Origin: Xanthobacteraceae bacterium
GTDB taxonomy: Bacteria > Pseudomonadota > Alphaproteobacteria > Rhizobiales > Xanthobacteraceae
NCBI GenBank assembly: GCA_030041005.1
Contig: JASHOR010000098.1
Span: 1 to 44,503, forward strand
Direction: 5' to 3'
Length of the DNA stretch: 44,503 bases
Below the pieces are notes generated by a model. It saw nothing but the letters and a program-made list of their open reading frames with translations, was not told where the DNA came from and did not search any database. The first letter of the stretch is position 1, and the number at the start of each line of letters is the position of its first letter. Below are positions 22,891 to 30,869 of the stretch, one piece after another. The translations under genes were made by a program, and so were the position numbers.

Positions 22891-23694
22891 CTAGACGGAC
22901 CTCCTCCAGGGCATCGCCAGCTTGGCGATGCAGACCATGAGGCCGCTCGAAATGATGCCTGCGATCCCAATGCTCAACATGCCGACGACTATGCCGACTA
23001 AGGACTGGTTCATGTATGCATTCCAGGTGAAATAACCCAGCCCGAGTTTTCCTGCGGCCATCTCGGCGGCGATCAGCACATTCCACGTAATTCCAACACC
23101 AAGCGTCATACCGGTGAACAGTGAAGGTAGCGCCCCGGGTACCAGGATCCGCCAGAACAAACGTGACGGTGAAGCGCCCAGGGATCGCGCCGCCTGGATG
23201 TATCTGGCGTCGATGTTCTCGATGCCCGACAGCACGTTGAGAAAAATCGGAAAGAACGCCCCCAAGAACGTCAGGAACACCATCGTCAGTTCCGTCGAGG
23301 GCCAGAACAGGATGGCGAGCGGCAACCAGGCGATCGGAGGAATCGGGCGTAAGATCTCCAAGATCGGAAACCAGGTGTATCTGATTTTTCTTCTTAGCCC
23401 GATGGCAATTCCCATCGGTACAGCCAGAACGACCGCGATGAAAAATCCCGCGTAAATCCTGAACAGGCTCGCCAGCCAGCTCTGCCAGTAACTTTCTCGA
23501 ACCGTCTGCTGCGCAATGCCCCGGATAACGGCGATCGGTCCTGGCAAGACGCTGATGATGCCCAGGCTGCGCAAAAGCTGCCACAACACAAAAAAAACGA
23601 CGATCCCGGTCGCACCCTGCCACAGAACCGGGTTCTTGAGATTCCAGATGGCTTTCGCCCGCCACGACGGAAGCGGCACCGTTTCCGCGCTCAC
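22891..23694 (-). CDS. ABC importer permease, nitrate/sulfonate type
   Basis: 267-residue SsuC/NrtB-type permease with about six helices and the coupling loop SGIENIDARYIQAARSLGAS. I start it at GTG 23694, which overlaps the stop of the preceding permease by 4 nt (GTGA) and has AGAGG 6 nt upstream. The longer frame from 23766 would run 76 nt into that gene without a ribosome binding site. It pairs with the permease at 23691-24623 to form the channel of the second importer. The substrate is inferred only from the island context. Confidence 0.87.
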   Translation of the reverse strand: MSAETVPLPSWRAKAIWNLKNPVLWQGATGIVVFFVLWQLLRSLGIISVLPGPIAVIRGIAQQTVRESYWQSWLASLFRIYAGFFIAVVLAVPMGIAIGLRRKIRYTWFPILEILRPIPPIAWLPLAILFWPSTELTMVFLTFLGAFFPIFLNVLSGIENIDARYIQAARSLGASPSRLFWRILVPGALPSLFTGMTLGVGITWNVLIAAEMAAGKLGLGYFTWNAYMNQSLVGIVVGMLSIGIAGIISSGLMVCIAKLAMPWRRSV

Positions 23695-24623
23695 GACGCA
23701 CCTCTGACTTGAATTTGCCAAGCCATCAGCAGATTGCCGATCTTCCGGATCAAGGCGCTCGAACAATATCCAAGAACGCCCAGAGTGATCATGCCTATGA
23801 AAATGTTCGGCAGGGCGACTTCCGTATATCCGTCAAAGATCAGAAATCCCAAACCGGAACGCCCAGCGATCAGTTCACCGCCCACCAACGCAAACCACGC
23901 CACCCCCATGGCGATCTGGAGTCCGGTAAAGATGAACGGCAATGCGCCGGGAATGACGACCCTGATCAGCACCTGCCAACGGCTGTAGCCGAGGCAGCTT
24001 GCCGCCCGGAAATACGATTGGTCAATCGACCGCACGCCGAGATAGGTATTGAGAACCGTAACAAAAAAGGCTGCGAGCAAAGTCACGAAGATAACCGGAA
24101 GCTCGTTGCCGTAGAGCAGAAGCACCGCCAACGGCACCCATGCCAGCGGCGGGATCGGGCGCAGCATCTCCACGATCGGGAACAACAGGTTCCGCGAAAG
24201 CGAACTCCAGCCGAGCAGAATGCCGAGTGGCGTGCCCAATACGACAGCGATCGTGAAGGCGGTACATACCCTCGCCGTGCTGATTGCGATATCTACGTAA
24301 TATTCAGCAGTGAACAGGGAGATACCAAATTCCGGATTCCAGCTCGTCCACTGCTGAAAAAGGTATATCGGATTGGGAATAAGATTGAACCGCGGCAGCG
24401 TCAAAATACCGGTGACGAGATACCAGACGGCAAAAAAAATAAACAGGCCAATAAGCCCGAAAAAAGTCCGCTGGTCCGTCAAATAGCCTTTCAGACGAAC
24501 CACGATGTTGCCGGGCTGCTTCGGCCAATCCGCAGACAGAGCGAGCTGCTGGTCATAGGGGTCGCGGGCGCCGACCTCCGCGACCTCGCCGGACGACACA
24601 TTCGTGGCTCTCAAAAGCGCCAT
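23691..24623 (-). CDS. ABC importer permease, nitrate/sulfonate type
   Basis: 310-residue permease of the SsuC/NrtB family. It has a soluble N-terminal extension of about 50 residues before the first helix (FFGLIGLFIFFAVWYLVTGI) and the coupling loop LGVRSIDQSYFRAASCLGYS. It follows the binding-protein gene after 55 nt and overlaps the next permease by 4 nt, so it belongs to the second, complete importer of the island. The helix PIVEMLRPIPPLAWVPLAVLL is closely mirrored in the partner permease, so the two probably arose by duplication. Confidence 0.87.
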   Translation of the reverse strand: MALLRATNVSSGEVAEVGARDPYDQQLALSADWPKQPGNIVVRLKGYLTDQRTFFGLIGLFIFFAVWYLVTGILTLPRFNLIPNPIYLFQQWTSWNPEFGISLFTAEYYVDIAISTARVCTAFTIAVVLGTPLGILLGWSSLSRNLLFPIVEMLRPIPPLAWVPLAVLLLYGNELPVIFVTLLAAFFVTVLNTYLGVRSIDQSYFRAASCLGYSRWQVLIRVVIPGALPFIFTGLQIAMGVAWFALVGGELIAGRSGLGFLIFDGYTEVALPNIFIGMITLGVLGYCSSALIRKIGNLLMAWQIQVRGAS

Positions 24624-24678
24624 ACCATAGCCGTTTGATGTTGTCCCGACCGGCGTCGTTTGCGGCGGTATCTGCAGC

Positions 24679-25860
24679 CTATTTTCGCGCGCTGACGAGG
24701 GCGTCGCCTTTAAACGGGTTCTGGCCCGCCTTTATCTCAAATAGTCCCTTTGTTTGATCAAGGCCAAGCTCTCGAAACGCTTGAGTGATGAGATCGGTCT
24801 GAATACCGTCCATGGGCATCTTCTTTTCCCGAACAGTCCTGATCTGGTAGAGGAACGAATATGACCGGTTCAGCAGATCCATGACCTTTGGAGTGAACAC
24901 CATTTCGCCTTGCATGACAACGTTGCTTGCCCCCGTTGCCGCAGGCCGCCCTGCGTAGATCGAGTCCCATAACGTTTCTCTGCTGTACCCGGGCAATTCG
25001 CTTTTGACGTAATTAACGGTCTCAATCGGATGATCGCGCAGGAAATACAGCGCCGCGATATCCGCCTTCAGCCACGCAACAGCAGCGTCATGGTGCGCAT
25101 CGACAAAATCCTTCCGCATCAACACTGTATTCGCATCGCTTTCATGGAATGCATTGGCGGAGATGGCGTATTTTGCGAAACCGTCCATGACCGCCTTGGC
25201 CGCATGCGGTTCATATAGCGAAGCGGCATCGACTTTGCGCGCCTCCAATGCGGTCACACACACTTCGGCCTGCATATATTCCCAAGTAACGTGTATGCCC
25301 AGCTTTTCGAAATCGTACCGTCCCAACCGGTCCGCACAGCTACCTTTGGGAACGGCAACAACCTTGCCGTTCAGCCACTTCGCCGCGTCCTGGATGTTTT
25401 TGAAGTCGGGCGCGTCGGAGCGAACGATAATCTCTCCGCACATCCGGCCTGGCGTCACCGTATTCACCGCGACCATCTGGATTGGCGCCAGCGCCCTCTT
25501 GGTAATCGAAACCAGCGACGGATTGTCGCCCAGATAGGCGATCTGCTGTTTATTGGCGATCAGATCGGTGATGACCGGCGGACCTTGCAGGTTCCTTACC
25601 CAGTGAACCTCGCTGCCTTTGGGGAGCCATTTTTCCCAGAGCCCCGTCTTCTTCATGATCACGGTGTCCCAGGCCCCGGTCCACGCCAGCCAATAATTGG
25701 TCGTGATGTCGACTGGCGGTCCCGGGATTTGCTTGGCCTGAGCGATAATCTTGTCGTAATCGGAGTTGTTGTAGTTCTGCGCCTGCACGCGCTGCACCGA
25801 ATGGAACGCGCACAGGGAAAAACCAAGGATGGCGGCAGAAACGAGCTTGCTGGGACGCAT
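24679..25860 (-). CDS. ABC importer substrate-binding protein, NrtA/SsuA/TauA type
   Basis: 393-residue periplasmic binding protein. The signal peptide ends near RVQA-Q (about residue 27). Family features include YWLAWTGAWDTVIMKKTGLW near the N-terminus and the hinge region WLNGKVVAVPKGSCADRLGRY. This is the only binding protein of the nitrate/sulfonate/taurine family in the window. It may serve its own two permeases and perhaps also the binding-protein-less importer at 900-3332. It is longer than SsuA or TauA (about 320), closer to NrtA-like proteins. The ligand is unknown; a methylated or sulfonated C1 compound fits the neighbours. Confidence 0.88.
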   Translation of the reverse strand: MRPSKLVSAAILGFSLCAFHSVQRVQAQNYNNSDYDKIIAQAKQIPGPPVDITTNYWLAWTGAWDTVIMKKTGLWEKWLPKGSEVHWVRNLQGPPVITDLIANKQQIAYLGDNPSLVSITKRALAPIQMVAVNTVTPGRMCGEIIVRSDAPDFKNIQDAAKWLNGKVVAVPKGSCADRLGRYDFEKLGIHVTWEYMQAEVCVTALEARKVDAASLYEPHAAKAVMDGFAKYAISANAFHESDANTVLMRKDFVDAHHDAAVAWLKADIAALYFLRDHPIETVNYVKSELPGYSRETLWDSIYAGRPAATGASNVVMQGEMVFTPKVMDLLNRSYSFLYQIRTVREKKMPMDGIQTDLITQAFRELGLDQTKGLFEIKAGQNPFKGDALVSARK

Positions 25861-25884
25861 ATTTGTTTCCCTCCGAAGTTGGCG

Positions 25885-26742
25885 TTAGCCGACGATCTCC
25901 TTGAAGCGTCGATACTCTTCCGGCAACATGTGGAACGTGTTTTCCGAACTCGGATAAGAACCGTCCAGCGTCCGCGCCTTGTAGGCGCTTAGTGCATTCT
26001 CGATGATGGGACGCACATCGGCAAATCCTCCCCGGTTCTTCGGGATTGGAAAGGCGCTGTAGCCGACGATATCGCCGCTAATGTGATAGACTCCATCATT
26101 ATGCGTCCCCCCACCGAGCGTGATGATCGGCACGGGAAGCGTGTCGGTGAGATACGCCGCAAGCTCGGTGGGAACCTGCTCCAGGATGAATGAAAATACA
26201 CCGGCATCGACGAACGCCTTGGCGGTATCGACGATGTCGAGGGCTTCGGCCGCCGTCCGGCCTTTTACGCCAAAACCGCTCTGCTCGACCCTGCGCGACG
26301 CCTGCATGCCGATGTGGCCCATCACCGGAATTCCCGCGCGGACTATTTCAGCGATGTATTCGGCTGTGTATCGGTTGCCCTCGCACTTGACCGCGTCCGC
26401 CCCGCCTTCGCTGATCAATCTGCCGGCGTTGCCGATGGCCCGCTCTTTGGACGTGTGATAGCTCAGATATGGCATATGCCCGACAATGAGGCCGTATCGG
26501 GTGACGCGGCTGACGGCTCGCGTCATAAAAAGCTGTTCTTCGAATTTCACGGTCGTCGGATCGGCGTGACCAAACAGCGCCATGGGGCCCGCGTTGCCGA
26601 CGATCAGAAGGTCAAATCCGACCCGATCGGCAATAGCCGCCATCGGCGAATCGTACACGCCAATCGAGGTAATGAGTTCCTTGCGCGCCTTCTTTTGCTG
26701 CAAAAATTTGAGGGTCACCTTCTTGCGAGGTGGCTCTGACAT
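25885..26742 (-). CDS. PanB-like protein with altered metal ligands (copy 2)
   Basis: 285-residue PanB-family barrel, first gene of the eight-gene minus-strand operon. Compared with E. coli PanB, the Lys-x-Glu pair (K119, E121 in VKCEGN) and the catalytic glutamate (E188 in FILEQVP) are kept. The two metal-binding aspartates are not: VGN gives N50 and GHMP gives H89. Copy 1 in this island (12485-13393) keeps both. The protein may bind a different metal, use a different acceptor or have a new reaction. A ribosome binding site GGGAG lies about 9 nt before the ATG. Pantothenate synthesis is unlikely. Confidence 0.83.
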   Translation of the reverse strand: MSEPPRKKVTLKFLQQKKARKELITSIGVYDSPMAAIADRVGFDLLIVGNAGPMALFGHADPTTVKFEEQLFMTRAVSRVTRYGLIVGHMPYLSYHTSKERAIGNAGRLISEGGADAVKCEGNRYTAEYIAEIVRAGIPVMGHIGMQASRRVEQSGFGVKGRTAAEALDIVDTAKAFVDAGVFSFILEQVPTELAAYLTDTLPVPIITLGGGTHNDGVYHISGDIVGYSAFPIPKNRGGFADVRPIIENALSAYKARTLDGSYPSSENTFHMLPEEYRRFKEIVG

Positions 26743-26959
26743 TGGACGTTTCTCCCGCCGTTTATCTCTGCGCGCTTATTCGGGCGCGCGAGCATGAGCA
26801 ATCGTCATTATTGCAGGCCTCGGAAGAAATCTGTCGCCTGGACGACAAACACAAAAAGGTCCGCTTACGTTTGACCGGCATACCCGCACGATACCCGCGC
26901 GATACAGTCTCCGGTTGCCGAAAGCCTGGCACCCAACCGAACAGGAAATCCCCCGCTCA
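26743..26959. other. Upstream region of the minus-strand operon
   Basis: This stretch must hold the promoter of the PanB-like/transport operon. An inverted repeat, GCGCGC-TTATTCGG-GCGCGC, lies at about 26768-26787, close upstream of the PanB-like start. No gene is supportable; open frames here are arginine-rich noise. Confidence 0.5.
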
Positions 26960-27246
26960 GTTCCACACCACCTCATCCAGTCCTATGAGGGGCTGCCGGT
27001 GCTCGAATACCCCTGGCGCGACCGCGACATCCCGGTCGCCGCCTGCGGCCGCATCTGCCTGCACAGAAAAAAGATCAATATCTCGATCGTGCTCGCCGGT
27101 CAGAAACTCGGCATCAAGGAAGTCGACGACGGCATTTGCTCGTCAGCTTCATGCACTATGATCTCGGTTATATCGACCTGGAGCAGAGGATGATCTTGCA
27201 GACCATCGACAATCCGTCCGGCTCGAGATTGTCACCCGTGTCTTAG
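26960..27246 (+). pseudogene. IS481-type transposase C-terminal remnant, frameshifted
   Basis: In one frame, up to about 27136, it reads YEGLPVLEYPWRDRDIPVAA, CGRICLHRKKINIS and VLAGQKLGIKEVDDGI. The neighbouring frame then continues LVSFMHYDLGYIDLEQRM to a TAG at 27244. Restoring a single lost base (ATTTGG CTC) would rejoin the two as DDGI-W-LVSF, the known end of IS481-family integrases/transposases. The catalytic DDE part is absent. The relic ends 46 nt from the 3' end of tRNA-Pro and marks the edge of the island. Confidence 0.7.
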
Positions 27247-27292
27247 GTCCGTTCCGTCACCCATGTCTGCGGGCCGGACACAAAGAACTGCA

Positions 27293-27369
27293 TGGTCGGA
27301 GTGGCAGGATTTGAACCTGCGACCCCCTCGTCCCGAACGAGGTGCTCTACCAGGCTGAGCCACACTCCG
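27293..27369 (-). tRNA. tRNA-Pro (CGG)
   Basis: On the minus strand the gene opens CGGAGTG and closes CACTCCG plus A and an encoded CCA (27293-27295). The D-loop is GGCTCAGCCTGGTAGAGC. The anticodon stem-loop is CCTCG-TTCGGGA-CGAGG, so the anticodon is CGG (proline, codon CCG). The T-arm contains GGTTCAAATCC. The total length is 77 nt. Its 3' end faces the catabolic island, the usual orientation for integration into a tRNA gene. Confidence 0.95.
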
Positions 27370-27404
27370 ACTGGTGCGGCGGCTTATACATTTGGCATTG
27401 CGGA

Positions 27405-27458
27405 CCTGCAAGCTGCCTTGCAGGCTTGCAACCTGCCGGAATTACCGACCTGCAAGCC
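27405..27458. repeat. Cluster of short CTTGCAAG-type inverted repeats
   Basis: CCTGCAAG-CTGC-CTTGCAGG (27405-27424) is a perfect 8-bp stem with a 4-nt loop. GGCTTGCA (27423-27430) also pairs perfectly with TGCAAGCC (27451-27458), and a further TTGCAAG follows at about 27484. The unit sits between tRNA-Pro and tsaC. It may be a transcription-control or recombination site, or a short decayed repeat. Confidence 0.45.
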
Positions 27459-27540
27459 AGCCTTGCTGCCTTACCTCATCGACTTGCAAGCCGCCGGTTT
27501 TGCCGCGTCGTCTGTGCTATTTAGGCATGATGGTGCCGCA

Positions 27541-28530
27541 ATGACAGCCCTGTTGGCGACCCGCGTGCTCAAGGCTGATGCCGCCGCAATCGGCGAGGCT
27601 GTGCGCTGCCTTGCGGCCGGCGGCCTCGTCGCGTTCCCGACCGAGACGGTTTATGGGCTCGGCGCCGACGCCACCAATGGGCAGGCCGTCGCCCTGCTCT
27701 ACGAGGCCAAGGGCAGGCCGGCATTCAATCCCCTCATCGCCCATGTGCTCGATCTGCGGGCCGCGCAGGCGCTGGCGCACTTTAACGCCGAAGCGACGCA
27801 GCTTGCGGAAACGTTCTGGCCGGGGCCGCTCACGCTCGTCCTTCCCAAGGCCGATAATTGCCCGGTGGCCGACTTGGCCACGGCCGGTCTCGACAGCATC
27901 GCGGTGCGCGTGCCCAGCCACGCGGCGGCGCGGCGGATTTTCGAAAAATTCGGCAAGCCCGTGGTAGCGCCTTCGGCAAACATGTCCGGCCACGTCTCGC
28001 CGACGAATGCGGCGCATGTGCTGGCCGATCTGCGCGGACGCATCGACCTCGTCGTCGATGGCGGCGAAACGTCCGTGGGCGTCGAGTCGACCATCGTCGC
28101 CTGTCTTGAGAAACCGGCGCTGCTGCGTCCCGGCGGCGTGACGCGCGAGGCGATCGAGCGCACGCTCGGACACCCGATTGCTTCTCCGCCGCACAGCGTT
28201 GCCTCCGGCCAAGACGCTCCGCTCGCGCCCGGCATGCTGGCGTCGCACTACGCGCCGCGCACCCCGCTGCGGCTTGACGCGAGCGAGGTTGATGCCGGCG
28301 AATGTCTGCTCGCCTTCGGGCCGAAACTTGCCCGCGGCTTCCAACATGCGGCCCGCGTGCTCAATCTTTCAGAACGCGGCGACCTCATCGAGGCGGCCGC
28401 AACTCTGTACTCTTACCTGCGCGCCCTCGACGGCGCCGGCGCGACGACGATCGCGGTGATGCCAGTCCCGCGCCAGGGTCTCGGTGAGGCGATCAACGAC
28501 CGGCTTTCGCGCGCGGCGGCGCCGCGATGA
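27541..28530 (+). CDS. tsaC: L-threonylcarbamoyladenylate synthase (Sua5/YwlC type)
   Basis: 329-residue enzyme that makes threonylcarbamoyl-AMP from threonine, bicarbonate and ATP, the first step of t6A37 tRNA modification. The YrdC domain (about 1-200) has GGLVAFPTETVYGLGADA, KGRPAFNPLIAHV, FWPGPLTLVLPK, APSANMSGHVSPT and VESTIV. A C-terminal Sua5 domain follows, joined by a linker with PGMLASHYAPRTPL. The long form with a Sua5 domain is usual in this group. The ATG at 27541 begins the conserved region; longer in-frame starts would run through the tRNA-Pro gene. Single core gene. Confidence 0.93.
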   Translation: MTALLATRVLKADAAAIGEAVRCLAAGGLVAFPTETVYGLGADATNGQAVALLYEAKGRPAFNPLIAHVLDLRAAQALAHFNAEATQLAETFWPGPLTLVLPKADNCPVADLATAGLDSIAVRVPSHAAARRIFEKFGKPVVAPSANMSGHVSPTNAAHVLADLRGRIDLVVDGGETSVGVESTIVACLEKPALLRPGGVTREAIERTLGHPIASPPHSVASGQDAPLAPGMLASHYAPRTPLRLDASEVDAGECLLAFGPKLARGFQHAARVLNLSERGDLIEAAATLYSYLRALDGAGATTIAVMPVPRQGLGEAINDRLSRAAAPR

Positions 28531-28599
28531 TCGCCACGCTTGTGCTAGAATTGGCTGGCCATCATCTATCCAACGACCAAAGCCTGACGGAAGTGCCGT

Positions 28600-30024
28600 A
28601 TGCTTGATAAGCCGGACAACACACTCGACCCTGCCCTGCTCGCGCGCTTCGCCGCGATCGTGGGGGAAAAATACGCCATCACCGATCGAGAGGCGCAGGC
28701 GCCCTATCTGGTCGAGCTGCGCGGCCTGTTCCAGGGCCACACGCCGGTGGTGCTGCGGCCTGCAAATGTCGAGGACGTATCGAAGATCCTCAAGCTTGCC
28801 AACGAAACGGGGACGCCGATCGTGCCGCAGGGCGGCAATACCGGCCTGGTCGGCGGTCAGATCCCGCTGCACAACGAAATCGTGCTCTCGCTCAACCGGC
28901 TCGACCGTATCCGCGAGATCGACCCGACCTCGAACACGCTGACCTGCGAGGCCGGCGTCACTCTGCAGCGCGCCCGCGAAGCGGCGGCCGCCGCCGACCG
29001 GCTTTATCCGCAGCTGCTTCCCTCGGAAGGCACCTGCACCATCGGCGGCAATCTCTCCACCAATGCCGGCGGCACCGCTGCGGTGGCTTACGGCATCGCC
29101 CGCTCGCATGTGCTCGGCGTCGAAGTGGTGCTCAGCGACGGCCGCGTGCTCAACGGCCTCAACAAGCTGAAGAAAGACAACACCGGCTACGATCTGAAAA
29201 ATCTGTTCATCGGCTCCGAAGGCACGCTCGGCATCATCACGGCCGCGGTGTTGCGGCTTATTCCGCGCCCGCGCGCGGTGGAGACCGCCTTGGCGGGCGT
29301 GCCGTCGCCGGAGGCTGCGCTCGAGCTCTTCGGCATTGCGACCGAGCGTACTGGCGGTGACGTCACCAGCTTCGAGATCATGAGCCGGGGCGGCATCGAC
29401 CTCGTGCTGCAGTACGGCGCCAACACCCGCGATCCGTTGGCCGAGCCGCATCCGTGGTACGTGCTGATCGAGCTCTCCTCGCAGCAGCGAGAGGGTACGC
29501 GCATTCTGCTGGAAGAAATGCTCGAGCAAGGCATGGAGCGCGGCCTCGTCCTCGATGCCGCGATCGCCGACAGCATCGAGCAGGGCAAGGCGTTGTGGCG
29601 CATCCGCGAATTGTTCAGCGAAGTGCAGCGTTTCGCCGGCGGCTCGATCAAGGAGGACATCTCCGTTCCGGTCGCCGCCGTGCCGGCCTTCATCAAGGAG
29701 GCAAACGAGGCCGTCACCGCGCTCATTCCCGGCTGCCGCCCGGTCCCCTTCGGCCATCTCGGTGACGGCAATATCCACTACAACGTCTCGCAGCCGATCG
29801 AAGCCGACAAGGCCGAATTTCTTTCGCGCTGGAGCGACGTCAACAAGGTCGTGTTCGCGGTGGTGAAGAAATACGGCGGCTCTGTTTCAGCCGAGCATGG
29901 TATCGGGCTGCTCAAACGCGATATTCTGCCATCGGTGAAAGACCCGGTCGCGCTCGATCTCATGCGCAGCCTCAAGCGCCTGCTCGATCCCAACGGCATC
30001 CTCAATCCGGGCAAGGTGCTGTAG
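28600..30024 (+). CDS. FAD-binding D-2-hydroxyacid (hydroxyglutarate-type) dehydrogenase
   Basis: 474-residue FAD-linked oxidase of the GlcD/D2HGDH/LDHD family. The FAD domain shows PQGGNTGLVGGQIP, LPSEGTCTIGGNLSTNAGG and FIGSEGTLGIIT. The C-terminal cap has the metal-binding FGHLGDGNIHYNV, then SVSAEHGIGLLKRD. The family oxidises D-2-hydroxy acids such as D-2-hydroxyglutarate or D-lactate and passes electrons to a flavoprotein or cytochrome. No glycolate oxidase subunits (glcE, glcF) lie near, which favours the stand-alone D-2-hydroxyglutarate type. It starts 69 nt after tsaC; the two may be cotranscribed. Confidence 0.88.
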   Translation: MLDKPDNTLDPALLARFAAIVGEKYAITDREAQAPYLVELRGLFQGHTPVVLRPANVEDVSKILKLANETGTPIVPQGGNTGLVGGQIPLHNEIVLSLNRLDRIREIDPTSNTLTCEAGVTLQRAREAAAAADRLYPQLLPSEGTCTIGGNLSTNAGGTAAVAYGIARSHVLGVEVVLSDGRVLNGLNKLKKDNTGYDLKNLFIGSEGTLGIITAAVLRLIPRPRAVETALAGVPSPEAALELFGIATERTGGDVTSFEIMSRGGIDLVLQYGANTRDPLAEPHPWYVLIELSSQQREGTRILLEEMLEQGMERGLVLDAAIADSIEQGKALWRIRELFSEVQRFAGGSIKEDISVPVAAVPAFIKEANEAVTALIPGCRPVPFGHLGDGNIHYNVSQPIEADKAEFLSRWSDVNKVVFAVVKKYGGSVSAEHGIGLLKRDILPSVKDPVALDLMRSLKRLLDPNGILNPGKVL

Positions 30025-30072
30025 CGGGGATCGGTTCGACTACTTGTTCGTTTATTTGGGCTTGCGCCTTAA

Positions 30073-30759
30073 TTAGATTGTCAGGGCGAAATTCTCCAGC
30101 AGTCCCCGCCGGCCCGCGGCCGTGATGGTCAGGGCCCGGCTGTCGCGCCGGCGCTCGATCCATTTCAGTTCAAAACAGCGGGTCGCCAGCGCCGCGCCGA
30201 CGGCGCCGCCGATATGCGGCCTTCGCTCAGTCCAATCGAGACAGGGACGGCAGAATACCCGTCGGTGCGCGCGCGCGCCGGCAAGATCGATGCCGAGCTT
30301 TGACAGAAATTCCGAGCCGTGCGGCGTCACCTCGCCTGCCTCGTCGCCCAATATGACGAATTCACGCTCGATCATACGCTCGGCAAGGCCAACGCCGAGC
30401 ACGCCGGCGATGTGATCGTAGCACGTGCGAGCGTGGCGCATTTGATCGTCCAGCTTGGATTTCGGCTGAAAGCGCGGCGGGCCAGCCAGCGCGACGTTCA
30501 TGATGCTTTCAAGCATCTGTCCGATATGCGGGCCGGCGAGCCGGTAGTAGCGATGGCGGCCTTGCTTCATCAACACTACGAGCCGCGCTTGTGAGAGCTT
30601 GCCGAGATGGCCGCTCGTGGTTTGCGGCGAAACGCCCGCCGCGAAGGCAAGCTCGGTTGCGGTAAGAGCGCGGCCGTCAAGCAGCGCGCACAGAATATTG
30701 GCGCGGGCGGGATCGCCGACCAAGGCGGCAACCTCTGCGATCTGCGGGGCGCTCGACAT
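30073..30759 (-). CDS. ArsR-family winged-helix transcriptional regulator
   Basis: 228-residue regulator with an N-terminal ArsR/SmtB winged helix (ALVGDPARANILCALLDGRA, then TELAFAAGVSPQTTSGHLGKL). A C-terminal domain of about 120 residues has several Cys/His, including CRPCLDW and HARTCYDHIAG. No ELCVCDL metal site is present in the helix-turn-helix. I start it at ATG 30759, since the extra upstream frame lacks a ribosome binding site and extends across the promoter of the divergent MFS gene. It probably represses that MFS gene. The ligand is unknown. Confidence 0.85.
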   Translation of the reverse strand: MSSAPQIAEVAALVGDPARANILCALLDGRALTATELAFAAGVSPQTTSGHLGKLSQARLVVLMKQGRHRYYRLAGPHIGQMLESIMNVALAGPPRFQPKSKLDDQMRHARTCYDHIAGVLGVGLAERMIEREFVILGDEAGEVTPHGSEFLSKLGIDLAGARAHRRVFCRPCLDWTERRPHIGGAVGAALATRCFELKWIERRRDSRALTITAAGRRGLLENFALTI

Positions 30760-30869
30760 GAAGCCAATATGCGCGGAGCGCCCCGCCTTTGCCAGCACCG
30801 ACACTTCGGCCGCGACCGAAACAACTCGGCTGGATATCGGCGACTGCCGCCCCGAATTTGAGGGGCACA

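Noticed and set aside
26743-26959. FNR or CRP boxes upstream of the transport operon
   Set aside because: I looked for TTGAT-N4-ATCAA and TGTGA-N6-TCACA patterns and saw no convincing match.
27293-27369. A duplicated tRNA 3' end as island attachment repeat inside the window
   Set aside because: No second copy of the tRNA 3' end (GGATTTGAACCTGC side) and no integrase gene were found, so no att sites are claimed.
28369-29778. Long minus-strand frame opposite the FAD-linked dehydrogenase
   Set aside because: It is antisense to a gene with intact FAD-oxidase motifs and has shadow-type composition.
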